Source: Melioribacter roseus P3M-2
Lineage (GTDB): Bacteria; Bacteroidota; Ignavibacteria; Ignavibacteriales; Melioribacteraceae
Reading direction: 5' to 3'
Length of the DNA stretch: 64,000 bases
NCBI RefSeq assembly: GCF_000279145.1
Contig: NC_018178.1
Location: 3,047,688-3,111,687, forward strand
Part shown: in pieces, positions 36,278 to 45,867 of the stretch
Numbering within the stretch: position 1 is the stretch's first letter
Layout of the letters: every line of letters begins with the position of its first letter
Made by a program: the position numbers and the translations under genes
The notes under the pieces: generated by a model
The model's input: the letters and a program-made list of their open reading frames with translations, nothing else
Told to the model about the DNA's origin: nothing
The model's database searches: none

Positions 36278-37492
36278 ATGTTCTCCTTCTTCGTCGCCGG
36301 CAAATATATAAAATCTTACCGTAAATCGAGATTTATTTCCTCGATTTCAGTTATTGCTTCGGCGGGTATCGCAGTCGGTATGGCGGTAGTAATTATTGCG
36401 CTGACTGTTCTCGACGGATTCGAAAAAGTGGTCTCCGAGAAAATTGTAACTCTCAATGCGCACGTAAAAATTACCGGCTTCGGGAACAGAAATCTGCCTT
36501 CTCCGGAATCTCTTATTCCCGAGATCGAAATAAAATTCGGCGACAGAATCAATAAAATCGAGCCGTTCATATCGAAATTGGTTTTAATTAAATCGAAAAA
36601 TTTTTCTGACGGTATTACCGTAACGGGAATGGATTTCGACGGTCTTCGCAGAAATATCGGCGCTTATTTAATCGAAGGCTCGATTGACAGTCTGGGAGAA
36701 AACGATATAATCATCGGCAGAAAGCTTTCGGAAAAACTGCGGGTAAAATTAAACGACAAATTAACTCTTTTTACGGTCTACGGAGAAGAAATTCCCTCTC
36801 CCGCCTCGCCGCCCGCTATTGATGTTTTCAGAGTCGCAGGAATTTTCGAAAGCGGCATGTCGGAATACGACGACCTGAACGCCTACATCCGTTTCGACAA
36901 GGCGTCGGAATTTTTCGGTATGTTCGGCAGAATCTCGGGCTACAATATTCAATTGAAAAAGATCGACGACATCGAACCGATTACGGAAGAATTACAGGAT
37001 TACTTGGGATATCCGTACTATGTCCGTTCGGTATTCCAAATTTACCAGAGCATTTTTACGTGGATTGATCTCCAGAAAGAACCGATTCCGATTGTACTGG
37101 GCTTAATCATTTTCGTGGCGGTTTTCAATATTGTAGGAACTCTTTTGATGATTGTGCTGGAAAAAACCAAAAGTATCGGTATTTTGAGAACGCTCGGCGC
37201 AACGAGAGCTAAAGTCACGTCGATTTTTCTTTTGCACGGATTTTATCTGACTTTGATCGGAATTTTATTCGGCAATTTTTTGGCGTACATGCTTACGCTG
37301 CTACAGATGAAATTCGATATCATCAAACTGCCGGAAAATGTCTATTTTGTCGCTCACGTTCCTCTCCATATCGATATTAATAATTATTTGATGATAAGCC
37401 TTATAACCGCGCTGATATCTCTTATTGCTTCATTTATACCGGCGTATATTTCGTCAAAAATAGAAATTATTTCGGCAATTAAATTCGACTGA
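36278..37492 (+). CDS. LolC/LolE-type ABC transporter permease (FtsX-like)
   Basis: 404 residues from the ATG at 36278; the upstream in-frame TTG at 36233 adds a non-conserved segment. The opening F-V-A-G-K-Y-I-K-S-Y-R-K-S-R-F-I-S, then membrane segment 1 with G-I-A-V-G-M-A-V-V-I-I-A-L, a large periplasmic domain, and three C-terminal membrane segments including L-E-K-T-K-S-I-G-I-L-R-T-L-G-A are the LolC/E layout. It is 2 bp before a second permease of the same kind and followed by lolD, forming a LolCDE-like lipoprotein-release or related export system at the inner membrane. Confidence 0.9.
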   Translation: MFSFFVAGKYIKSYRKSRFISSISVIASAGIAVGMAVVIIALTVLDGFEKVVSEKIVTLNAHVKITGFGNRNLPSPESLIPEIEIKFGDRINKIEPFISKLVLIKSKNFSDGITVTGMDFDGLRRNIGAYLIEGSIDSLGENDIIIGRKLSEKLRVKLNDKLTLFTVYGEEIPSPASPPAIDVFRVAGIFESGMSEYDDLNAYIRFDKASEFFGMFGRISGYNIQLKKIDDIEPITEELQDYLGYPYYVRSVFQIYQSIFTWIDLQKEPIPIVLGLIIFVAVFNIVGTLLMIVLEKTKSIGILRTLGATRAKVTSIFLLHGFYLTLIGILFGNFLAYMLTLLQMKFDIIKLPENVYFVAHVPLHIDINNYLMISLITALISLIASFIPAYISSKIEIISAIKFD

Positions 37493-37494
37493 GA

Positions 37495-38720
37495 ATGATT
37501 GAATATTTCATAGCAAAACGATATTTGAAAGCCAAGCACAAATTTAATCTTATTACGGTTATTTCCGCTCTTTCCGTCGGAGGAATAACGATCGGCGTGG
37601 CGGCTTTGATAATTGTGCTGTCGGTTTTTAACGGTTTCGGCTCGCTGGTAAAATCTATATTGATAAGTTTCGACCCGCATCTTAGAATTGTTGTTACCGG
37701 CGACGACATGCGCGACAAAATAGAAGAAATTAATTCTTATCTGAAAAGCAATTCGGAAGTTAAAATTTTCTTTCCCTACGTCGAAAGTAAAGTTATTGCA
37801 TACAACAAAAGAAGTTACGAAATAATAAATCTCAAAGGAATTCCCGCCGAAAATCAGAGTCAAAATTGGGGGCTCAAAGAAAAAATCATCAGCGGTAATT
37901 ATGATTTGAAGAGCGACGGTCTTGGTAAAATTATTATCGGACTCCCCCTTTCATTGAGATTGTCGTTACGGGTTGGAGATACTGTGACCGTAACCTCGGC
38001 GCGGAACATCGAAAGGATGATTACGAGTTTTTCGCCGCCCCGGTCGCAAAAATTTGTAGTCGCCGGACTCTTTGAAACAAACAACAGGGATTACGACGTT
38101 TCTTACGCATTTACTTCGATCGGAGAAGCAAAAAGACTTTTAGGATACGGCGAAGAAATATCGGGTATCGACGTGCGACTCGGAAATATCGAAAATGCCG
38201 AAGCTTTGAAGAAGGAATTGACCGACAAATTCGGCGTCGATAATTTTTCATATTATACTTGGTACGATCTCCACAAAGACCTCTACAGCATAATGTCCGT
38301 CGAACGTTGGTCGGCTTACATTCTATTGAGTCTAATTATAGCCGTAGCAACTTTCAATATTTTCGCCTCGCTTACAATGACCGTCCTCGAAAAGAAAAAG
38401 GATATAGCTATTTTGCGTTCGATGGGAGCCGATGCAAACACTGTCAGACGAATATTTATGTATGAAGGTTTACTGGTCGGTTTAATCGGAACCGTTGCGG
38501 GAATAATTCTGGGACTGACGGTTTGTTATTTGCAAATTCAGTACAATTTTTATCCGCTTGATCCGACAAAATATATCATAAACGCGATGCCGGTAAAAGT
38601 AATGATAACGGACATAATCGCAATCGGAGGCATGTCTTTGTTTTAACTTTTTTGGCTTCGATTTATCCGGCAAAACGCGCTTCTAAAACAAACATTATAG
38701 AGTCAATTAAATATGAATGA
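37495..38720 (+). CDS. Second LolC/LolE-type ABC transporter permease, one-base frameshift near the 3' end
   Basis: Opens M-I-E-Y-F-I-A-K-R-Y-L-K-A-K-H-K-F-N-L, has the same layout as its neighbour and the L-E-K-K-K-D-I-A-I-L-R-S-M-G-A loop. The frame meets a stop at 38644-38646 inside the fourth membrane segment. One base later in the next frame the missing C-terminus continues as T-F-L-A-S-I-Y-P-A-K-R-A-S and ends N-I-I-E-S-I-K-Y-E with a stop at 38718-38720 that overlaps the lolD start, exactly as expected for an operon. Adding one T to the run at 38641-38644 gives 408 residues. Either sequence error or genuine truncation. Confidence 0.87.
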
Positions 38721-39411
38721 AAAAATCATTGTAGCCGAAGGAATTCGAAAATCTTTCAGAATTTCGAAAGATAAAAGTCTGGAAATATTAAAAGGAATAT
38801 CGCTCGAAATCGAATCGCTTAAGATTACCGTAATAGTGGGAGCTTCGGGCGCGGGCAAAAGCACGCTGCTCCATATTCTGAGCGGATTGGACAAACCTGA
38901 CAATGGTAAAATTTTAATCGACGGAAAAGACATCTCGAAAATGAGCGACGCTCAATTATCGAAATTCAGAAATAAAAGAATCGGTTTTATATTTCAATTT
39001 CATCACCTGCTGCCCGAATTTACGGCGGAAGAAAATGTTGCAATTCCGATAATGCTCGACGGCGCCTCTTACGGAAAAGCCCTCGAGCGGAGCCGGGAAT
39101 TATTAAAAATTGTGGGTTTAGCCGACCGCTCGGCGCATAAACCCGCCGAGCTTTCCGGCGGCGAGCAGCAACGGGTTGCCGTAGCTCGCGCTCTGGCCAA
39201 TAATCCTTCGATAATATTTGCCGACGAACCTACAGGAAATCTCGATTCTGCCAACGGCGAAATTATTCATTCTCTCTTCACCGAATTGAAGAATAATCAC
39301 GGCTATACGTTTCTCGTCGTAAGCCATAATCCGGAATTAATAAAACTTGGCGACGTAGTCCACGAAATCAAAGACGGAACGATAATCGACGGAAATTTAA
39401 GTTCCAGATAA
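38713..39411 (+). CDS. lolD: LolD-type ABC transporter ATP-binding protein
   Basis: 232 residues. Walker [11 protein letters not shown]-loop [15 protein letters not shown] (the H-H-L-L-P-E-F-T stretch is diagnostic for LolD), signature L-S-G-G-E-Q-Q-R, Walker [13 protein letters not shown] and H-loop V-V-S-H-N. It overlaps the reconstructed end of the second permease by 8 bp. Provides energy to the LolCE-like permease pair. Confidence 0.92.
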   Translation: MNEKIIVAEGIRKSFRISKDKSLEILKGISLEIESLKITVIVGASGAGKSTLLHILSGLDKPDNGKILIDGKDISKMSDAQLSKFRNKRIGFIFQFHHLLPEFTAEENVAIPIMLDGASYGKALERSRELLKIVGLADRSAHKPAELSGGEQQRVAVARALANNPSIIFADEPTGNLDSANGEIIHSLFTELKNNHGYTFLVVSHNPELIKLGDVVHEIKDGTIIDGNLSSR

Positions 39412-39503
39412 TTTCCCCGAAAATAAGACATCGACATTTGCTTTTTTATCGGCAAGTAAGTAATTTTATATAGACTTAATCTAAATTATATGCAAAAAAT
39501 ATT

Positions 39504-39962
39504 ATGTCCGTAAATTTAAACGAAGCGCACGAAGTTTTTCGTAAGTACCTTAAGCAGGAAAAGCACAGGGTAACTCCTGAAAGATTCGAAGTTCTCGATT
39601 TCGCATTGAAATACGAAGGACATTTCGGAGCCGACGAGCTCTATCTGAGGATGAAAAACAACAAATCGAACGTATCGAGAGCCACGGTTTATAACACACT
39701 CGAGCTGCTCGCAGCATGCGAACTATTGGCTAAAAGAAACTTCGGAGAAAACAAAACCCGTTACGAGTCGAACTACGGGAGAAAATCGCACGACCATCTG
39801 ATATGCATTAATTGCGGAGCAATCAAAGAATTTACGGAACCCGAAATCGAAGAGATTGTAGCTCAGGTGGCGAAGAAACTCGGTTTCAAACCGCAAGGTC
39901 ATTCATTTAATATTTTCGGAAAGTGCAATAATGCAAACTGCAAACATAAAGACAATGAATAA
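39504..39962 (+). CDS. fur: Fur-family metal-responsive repressor
   Basis: 152 residues, within Fur length. DNA-binding half: R-V-T-P-E-R-F-E-V-L-D-F-A and S-R-A-T-V-Y-N-T-L-E-L-L. Metal half: H-D-H-L-I-C-I-N-C-G (regulatory site ligands and the first Cys pair, C-x2-C) and a C-terminal C-N-N-A-N-C-K-H. Sits directly upstream of feoA/feoB, its stop overlapping the feoA start, so iron regulation of the operon is likely; Fur versus PerR cannot be decided by eye. Confidence 0.92.
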   Translation: MSVNLNEAHEVFRKYLKQEKHRVTPERFEVLDFALKYEGHFGADELYLRMKNNKSNVSRATVYNTLELLAACELLAKRNFGENKTRYESNYGRKSHDHLICINCGAIKEFTEPEIEEIVAQVAKKLGFKPQGHSFNIFGKCNNANCKHKDNE

Positions 39963-40182
39963 TATTACTCTCGACAAAGCTCGAAAAGGTAATTTGATTA
40001 CAATCGTCAACCTTCCCGGAGGAGAAATCAACGCTCAGTTGATTCGAATCGGTATTTCCGAAGGCGAAACGTTGGCGTGCCTTCAAAGACTTCCGGGCGG
40101 CACGATTATTCTTCAGAAAAACAGACAGGAAATTGCCGTCGGCTACGACCTGGCAAAAAATATTAAAATTATTCTGCGGTAA
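39955..40182 (+). CDS. feoA: Ferrous iron transport protein FeoA
   Basis: 75 residues from the ATG at 39955, which overlaps the end of fur; an upstream in-frame start is less likely because it reads through fur. SH3-like fold with L-D-K-A-R-K-G near the start, R-I-G-I-S-E-G-E-T-L and V-G-Y-D-L-A-K-N-I at the end. Modulates FeoB at the inner membrane. Followed 2 bp later by feoB. Confidence 0.9.
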   Translation: MNNITLDKARKGNLITIVNLPGGEINAQLIRIGISEGETLACLQRLPGGTIILQKNRQEIAVGYDLAKNIKIILR

Positions 40183-40184
40183 AT

Positions 40185-42208
40185 ATGAAATCTGATAATA
40201 TCGTTAATATTAATTCTCAACTTTCGAACGTAGATATCGATATAAAAAACGTCAAGACCGAAAAGGTGGTTCTAGTAGGAAATCCTAACGTCGGCAAATC
40301 GTGCGTATTCAATTATCTTAGCGGAAAATATGTGGACGTTTCGAATTACCCCGGCACAACCGTCTCGATTACAAGATGCAATTATAAAGGTAAAAAATCT
40401 ACGACACCCCAGGCATCTACGGCGTTTCTTCTTTCAACGAAGAAGAAAAAGTAGCGCGGGATATTATTCTGGAAGGCGACGTAGTAATAAACGTAGTAAA
40501 CGCACTCCACCTCGAACGCGACCTGTTCCTTACGCTTCAATTAATCGATATGGGAAAAAAAGTTTCTCTTATTCTTAACTTTGCCGACGAACTCAAAAAA
40601 AGAAAAATTAAGATCGACACGCAAAAGTTATCCGATTTACTTGGAATCGATGTTTACGAAACGACTGCTGTTAACAAAGCGGGACTCGACCAGATCGATA
40701 AAGCCATTGAGAATGCGCGCGTTGGCAATCAGCGGCTCGATTTACACTTCATGTTGCAGCAGTTTGTAGACGAAGGAATTCCGCAGGCTGAAGCTTTATT
40801 GATACTCGAAGGCGACGAGTTTACGGCAAATAAATACAACAAACCGATTAATAAAGACGAGCGCGAGAAAATTTATATAACGCGTCGAAACCGCGTAAAC
40901 GAAATTATCGATATTGTAGAACACGAAGATTCCAGAAAAGGCGAAATCTCCAATCTGATTGGAAGATTGTCGCTTAATCCGATAACAGGCATTCCGATTT
41001 TGTTGGCAATTTTAACGCTCGTTTACTTCTTTATCGGAGATTTCATTTCTCAGCGCGTAGTGGATTTTACCGAAAATACGGTCGGCGTCGGAATTGTAGA
41101 ATACAATATAAAGTCTTTCGTTTCCAATTATACGTCGTCGCTTATCGACGTGGAAATTCTGGATGAGAATGAAAATCTTATCGACAAAAAAATTTATAAT
41201 TTTCCCGACGGCATGAACGCCAATCCCGACTTAAAAGCGGACTTCGAGAACTTTTCTTCTCAGCCCGGAGCTCAAACTACATTTCATTATTCCAATCCGA
41301 TAGTAAAATTGTTCTTCGGCGAATTCGGCGTTATAACTATGACTACTACATACCTCCTATTCCTTTTGTTGCCGCTCGTCATCGGATTCTATTTTGTAAT
41401 GGCTCTGTTGGAAGACAGCGGTTATCTGCCGCGTCTGGCAACAATGCTCGACAGAACATTTAATAAAATCGGATTAAACGGAAAAGCTGTAATTCCGATA
41501 ATACTCGGATTCGGCTGCATTACAATGGCAAATATTACAACCCGCCTTCTCGGTTCGGAACGAGAAAAGTCGATAGCTACGGCAATCTTGCAATTCGTTA
41601 TACCCTGCTCGGCGCAGCTTGCGGTTATTACGGTTCTTTTAAGCGGAGCCGGGTTAACCCCGTTATTGATTTTTATCGGCGTAATCGGCTCGGTGTTAAT
41701 AATATTGTCTACGGTTTTGAATAAATTGATTCCCGGTCAAAGTTCGCCTCTTCTAATCGATCTTCCCATCATGCGGTTACCCAGAATTTCGAACGTATTT
41801 AAAAAGATGACATACAGAAGTTACGGCTTTATGAAAGAAGCCGGATTCTGGTTCTTCGTCGGGGCTCTGGCAGTCGGCGTAATGGATATTACCGGACTAT
41901 TGCTTCTATGGCAGGATATCCTTGCGCCTTTGACAACTCACTGGCTCAAGCTTCCCAAAGAAGCTGCCAATGCATTCGTTATGGGTATGGTAAGACGTGA
42001 TTTCGGAGCCGCCGGACTTTTTGCGATGAATCTTACCGTTATGCAAATTACAGTCGCTATTATAACAATAACTCTTTTTACGCCCTGCATTGCGTCTTTC
42101 GTTGTAATGCTAAAAGAACGAGGCTGGAAAGAAGGATTGACAATCTGGTTGGGTACCTGGGTTACAGCATTCTTTATCGGCGGTCTGGTAGCTCAGTTTA
42201 TAGTATAA
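40185..42208 (+). CDS. feoB: Ferrous iron transporter FeoB, one-base frameshift in the G domain
   Basis: The first 70 codons give G-N-P-N-V-G-K-S (G1), Y-P-G-T-T (G2) and R-C-N-Y-K-G-K-K, then run off frame. Shifting by one base at the six-A run at 40392-40397 restores I-Y-D-T-P-G-I-Y-G-V (G3), then E-E-E-K-V-A-R-D, V-V-I-N-V-V-N-A and V-S-L-I-L-N (the G4 region). The rest (from about 40550) has the spacer helices, Gate domains and eight or so membrane segments with G-C-I-T-M-A-N-I and I-P-C-S-A-Q-L-A-V-I, ending G-L-V-A-Q-F-I-V. With one extra A the product is 674 residues, normal for FeoB. It transports Fe(II) across the inner membrane; the G4 motif N-x-x-D appears as N-F-A-D. Confidence 0.9.
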
Positions 42209-42218
42209 GAGAAAAAAT

Positions 42219-42941
42219 ATGAAGCAAAAGAACCTACATCAATATCCGTTGGTATGGCGTAAAGACGATTTCTTTATTAAAATTTACAGCTCCATACCGA
42301 ACGTTTCGACGGGAATACTTCTCACAACCAGCAAAACCGCATTCATAGTCGATCCGGGCGACGGCATTTTGCGCGATCTGACTAAAGACGTGGGGCCGGA
42401 AACTATCTTGAGAGTATCGGATATTTTCATCAGTCACGGTCATCACGACCACGTAGGAGGCGTCTGGTCTTTATTGACATACTGGTCGGTTCTGCGCCGG
42501 AAAACTCCCCTTTCGATCTATTATCCCGAAGGTTGCGTCGAAATAGAGAGCATTTATAAAGCTTTCAACGAAGTCTACGGCAAAGAGCTTTCTTATAAAA
42601 TTACGCTCAAACCGATTTCCGATCAAAAAGCATTTACGCGAAATTCCGTAAGAATCAAACCCTTTAAAGTTAACCACAGGGAACTAAATCCCGACGGGAC
42701 AAGCGCCGAAATTCCGTCTCTCGGTTTTAAATATTATTACGATTCGAAGTCAATCTGTTACGGAGGCGACACTGCATATTGCGAAAATCTTGTTAAGATG
42801 GCTAAAGGGAGCGACCTGGCAATAATCGAAGCCGGAGCGCTCGACGAAGAATCGACCGACTTGCATATGACGGTAGCGCAAGCTAAAGAGATAGGCAAAA
42901 CCGCAAAGGAATTTTTCCTTGTCCACGTACCCGATGAATAA
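42219..42941 (+). CDS. Metallo-beta-lactamase-fold hydrolase
   Basis: 240 residues. Zn motif S-H-G-H-H-D-H-V-G-G (H-x-H-x-D-H) near residue 70, a later histidine in V-N-H-R-E, Y-G-G-D-T-A-Y in the core, and H-V-P-D-E at the C-terminus. Related to the RNase Z/glyoxalase II fold, but the exact activity is not clear. It starts 10 bp after feoB and ends 14 bp before the M28 peptidase, so it may be part of the same transcript. No signal peptide, hence cytoplasmic. Confidence 0.85.
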   Translation: MKQKNLHQYPLVWRKDDFFIKIYSSIPNVSTGILLTTSKTAFIVDPGDGILRDLTKDVGPETILRVSDIFISHGHHDHVGGVWSLLTYWSVLRRKTPLSIYYPEGCVEIESIYKAFNEVYGKELSYKITLKPISDQKAFTRNSVRIKPFKVNHRELNPDGTSAEIPSLGFKYYYDSKSICYGGDTAYCENLVKMAKGSDLAIIEAGALDEESTDLHMTVAQAKEIGKTAKEFFLVHVPDE

Positions 42942-42955
42942 TAACGAGGTATGAT

Positions 42956-44743
42956 ATGAAAAAGATTTTCCTCCTCTTCCTGCTCCTCTTCACAGTTATC
43001 AACGCGCAAAAGAAATGGTCTGATCCATCAATCTCGGTTAAAGATTTAAAGGCTCATCTGTTTTATCTGGCATCCGACGATATGAAAGGCAGATTTTCCG
43101 GATCGCCGGAAGAAAGAATTGCCGCCGATTATATCAAGAATCAATTCGAATCGTACGGTCTGGAACCGCTGTTCGATGGAAATTATTTTCAGGATTTTCC
43201 GTTTATCGAACGGCTTGAGCTAACATCGAACAACAGCGCGGAAATCCTTATTAATGACGAAAAATTGACATTAAAAATCCGAGACGATTTTATTACCGTC
43301 CCTTTTTCCGGTAAAGCCGAATTAAAAGCTCGGCTTGTTTTTGCGGGTTACGGCATCTCCTCAGAAAATCTCGAATACGACGATTACGAATCGATCGACG
43401 TTAAGGATAAAATCGTAATAATATTAAGAGATCACCCAGAACATGATTCCGCTCATTCCGATTTCGACAGGTACGCCTCGTTGAGAAGCAAGGCTTCGAC
43501 CGCACGGGACAAAGGCGCGGCGGGCATTATTTTCGTCAACGGATATTTTCCGTCGGACGACGATAATCTTGTAGAATTGAGATACGACGGCGCCCCCGCT
43601 ATAAACGACTTTCCTGTTATTCAGGTAAAAAGAGATATCATTGAGAAAATATTCAAAGCGCATAATCTCGACTTTAAAGAGATTCAGAAGAAAATCGATT
43701 CGACCAAACACGGCAATCCGGTAGAATTCCAAAATTGTTTTGCAGAAATTCATACAGAAGTAAAAGAAATTGTAAGCAACGCCAGAAACGTCGGCGGCTT
43801 ATTAAAATGTAATTCAGGCAGCGACGAATATATCGTAGTCGGCGCCCATTTCGATCACCTTGGCATCGACCAGTTGAAATCTTCTTCGATGTACAGGGGC
43901 GGCGACAGTCAGATTCATAACGGAGCCGACGACAATGCATCGGGAACGTCGGCTATGCTCGAACTAGCCGAAGCTCTTGCAGCTTCCAGATCGGAACTTA
44001 AAAGAAATATTATATTCCTCGCATTTTCAGGAGAAGAACTCGGAATTCTCGGTTCGACTTATTTTACAAATAATTCGCCCGTATCCCTCGACAAAATCAT
44101 TGCAATGGTCAATATGGATATGGTAGGCAGACTGAACGAAGAAAATTCATTGACAGTTATCGGCGCAGGAACGTCGTCCGCCTGGAAACCTCTGCTAAAC
44201 GAAAAAAATAAATACGATTTAAAACTTACTTTCGACGACGCCGGAACGGGCGGAAGCGACCATCAGGCATTTTCTAACAAAAATATTCCCGTCCTCTTTT
44301 TCTTTACGGGAACACACTCCGATTACCACAAACCTTCAGACGATCCTGACAAAATTAATTACGAAGGCGAAAAGAAAATCGCGAGCTACATTCTCGACGT
44401 GATTAAAGGCATCGACCGGCTGGAAGAAAAACCCGATTATGTAAAAGTGGAAGCCCCGACTAACAGACGCATCGGCAAATCGAGAGTTTATGTGGGAACC
44501 GTACCGGAATTCGGGTATAACGGCGAAGGTTATAAATTATCCGGTGTTACGGACGGAAGTCCCGCTGCCAAAGCGGGCTTAATGAGCGGCGATATAATAA
44601 TTCGATTCGGCGACAAAAAAGTCGGCAATATTTACGATTTTATGCATGCCATGGCTGAATATAAACCGGGCGATAAAGTGGAAGTCGCCGTCCTCAGAGA
44701 CGGAAAGGAAATGAAATTTACTATTGATCTGACAGCAAAGTGA
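42956..44743 (+). CDS. Secreted M28 zinc aminopeptidase with PA and PDZ domains
   Basis: 595 residues, signal peptide ending V-I-N-A-Q. A PA (protease-associated) insert, then M28 ligands: G-A-H-F-D-H (H and D), N-G-A-D-D-N-A-S-G, F-S-G-E-E-L-G, M-V-N-M-D-M-V-G and G-G-S-D-H-Q-A-F; C-terminal PDZ domain (S-P-A-A-K-A-G-L-M-S-G-D-I-I-I). Start is preceded by GAGGTATGAT. Members remove N-terminal amino acids from peptides, in the periplasm or outside. Its stop is immediately followed by the composite GGGATTAGG repeat. Confidence 0.93.
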   Translation: MKKIFLLFLLLFTVINAQKKWSDPSISVKDLKAHLFYLASDDMKGRFSGSPEERIAADYIKNQFESYGLEPLFDGNYFQDFPFIERLELTSNNSAEILINDEKLTLKIRDDFITVPFSGKAELKARLVFAGYGISSENLEYDDYESIDVKDKIVIILRDHPEHDSAHSDFDRYASLRSKASTARDKGAAGIIFVNGYFPSDDDNLVELRYDGAPAINDFPVIQVKRDIIEKIFKAHNLDFKEIQKKIDSTKHGNPVEFQNCFAEIHTEVKEIVSNARNVGGLLKCNSGSDEYIVVGAHFDHLGIDQLKSSSMYRGGDSQIHNGADDNASGTSAMLELAEALAASRSELKRNIIFLAFSGEELGILGSTYFTNNSPVSLDKIIAMVNMDMVGRLNEENSLTVIGAGTSSAWKPLLNEKNKYDLKLTFDDAGTGGSDHQAFSNKNIPVLFFFTGTHSDYHKPSDDPDKINYEGEKKIASYILDVIKGIDRLEEKPDYVKVEAPTNRRIGKSRVYVGTVPEFGYNGEGYKLSGVTDGSPAAKAGLMSGDIIIRFGDKKVGNIYDFMHAMAEYKPGDKVEVAVLRDGKEMKFTIDLTAK

Positions 44744-44749
44744 TTTTTT

Positions 44750-45020
44750 TTAGGGATTAGGTATTTGGGACTAGCGATTAGGGATCAGGGATTAGTGAAC
44801 TGTCATACTGCTCAGTCAGAGTCTGATGAATCAGTCAGAGTCTGATGAATCAGTCAAAGTCTGATGAATCAGTCAGTGTCTGATGAAGTATCTCCTAGTC
44901 AGTTAAGTAAACCAAATAGTCTCTCAGATTCTTCGTCGTCTCTTAGGGGCCTTGGTTTTGAGGTTCTTAGTTCTTGGTAATTTGCAAATTTTGTAATCTT
45001 GGTAATTTGTAAATTCCCAA
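44750..45020 (+). repeat. Composite repeat with four-copy 19-bp palindromic tandem
   Basis: Begins with GGGATTAGG tracts 7 bp after the M28 stop, then GTCATACTG, four copies of CAGTCAGAGTCTGATGAAT (44813-44831, 44832-44850, 44851-44869, 44870-44888, with a few mismatches), GAAGTATCTCC, a CAGATTCTTCGTC segment, and TTGGTAATTTGCAAA-type units to about 45020. Each 19-mer contains TCAGAGTCTGA, a perfect palindrome around a central base. No coding potential. Confidence 0.85.
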
Positions 45021-45033
45021 AGATCTACCAATC

Positions 45034-45867
45034 TCACAGCATCGGCTTCTTTCTTTTAACAAATTGAAGCGGAAATCCTTCTTTATTTCTAAGAACCATT
45101 ATTTTATCGCCTGAATCCGTAGTAAACAAATCCTGCGCTACCTCGCAATCAGTTAATTTTTCTTTTAACATTTCGATTTTATCAGTCGAAAAAGCAATAT
45201 GGAATTGAGCGGGCAGAATATCATTCAGATTCAATACCGGGACTTCGCTTTTCTGATATAATTCGAGCATCATATTTTTTTCCGTATCCGCGACGAATCT
45301 GCCGTAATCCGGAGCGCCTTCCTCTTTCACTACCGTCATATTTAATTTATCTGCGAACCATTTCCCTGCTCCCATAGCATCATTCACGTTAAAGGCAATA
45401 TGCTCCGCATAAATCCCTTCGAAACGGAGCATTGGATTTTTTCTTTCGACAAACTGAAGCGGAACGCCCCACGGATCGCGTAAAATCATAATTTTATCGC
45501 CCGAATCCGTTGTCGTTAAATCCGATTCGATCGTTGCGCCGTCTTCTATCAATTTATTTTTCAACTCTTCCGCATCTTCAACATGGAATGCAATGTGAAG
45601 ACTTAATACGTTCATTTTTCTGAAGTTAAGCGGCGTCGCTTCACGGTTTATCAAAAATTCGAGCATTATATTTTTTGCGGAGTCCGTTACAAATATTGAA
45701 CCGGCGCCTTTATTTACGATTTTTATATCGAGATTCGAGCAATACCATTCTGCCGCTTTTTCAGCGTCCGGCAAAAGAAGAGCGATATGTTCGAAGTTAA
45801 TTTTGTTTTCTTGTCCGACCACAACGGTTGAGAAAAAGAGGGCTATCGAGACTATTAGTTTTTTCAT
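45034..45867 (-). CDS. Secreted protein with two VOC (glyoxalase-fold) domains
   Basis: 277 residues, signal peptide MKKLIVSIALFFSTVVVG. Two glyoxalase/bleomycin-resistance modules, about 24-146 and 152-277. Both end with almost the same block, T-T-D-S-G-D-K-I-M-I/V-L-R and P-L-Q-F-V-E/K-R-K, so the second arose by internal duplication. Each has an H-I-A-F-type strand with a candidate metal histidine (F-E-H-I-A-L-L and A-E-H-I-A-F-N). An exported VOC protein is unusual. Its start overlaps the stop of the GlcG-like gene by 4 bp, so the two are translationally coupled, and a TonB receptor lies divergently beyond. Confidence 0.87.
   Translation of the reverse strand: MKKLIVSIALFFSTVVVGQENKINFEHIALLLPDAEKAAEWYCSNLDIKIVNKGAGSIFVTDSAKNIMLEFLINREATPLNFRKMNVLSLHIAFHVEDAEELKNKLIEDGATIESDLTTTDSGDKIMILRDPWGVPLQFVERKNPMLRFEGIYAEHIAFNVNDAMGAGKWFADKLNMTVVKEEGAPDYGRFVADTEKNMMLELYQKSEVPVLNLNDILPAQFHIAFSTDKIEMLKEKLTDCEVAQDLFTTDSGDKIMVLRNKEGFPLQFVKRKKPML

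Noticed and set aside
44813-44888. Repeat cluster first considered as a CRISPR array
   Set aside because: The 19-bp units are contiguous with no spacers, and no cas genes are near.
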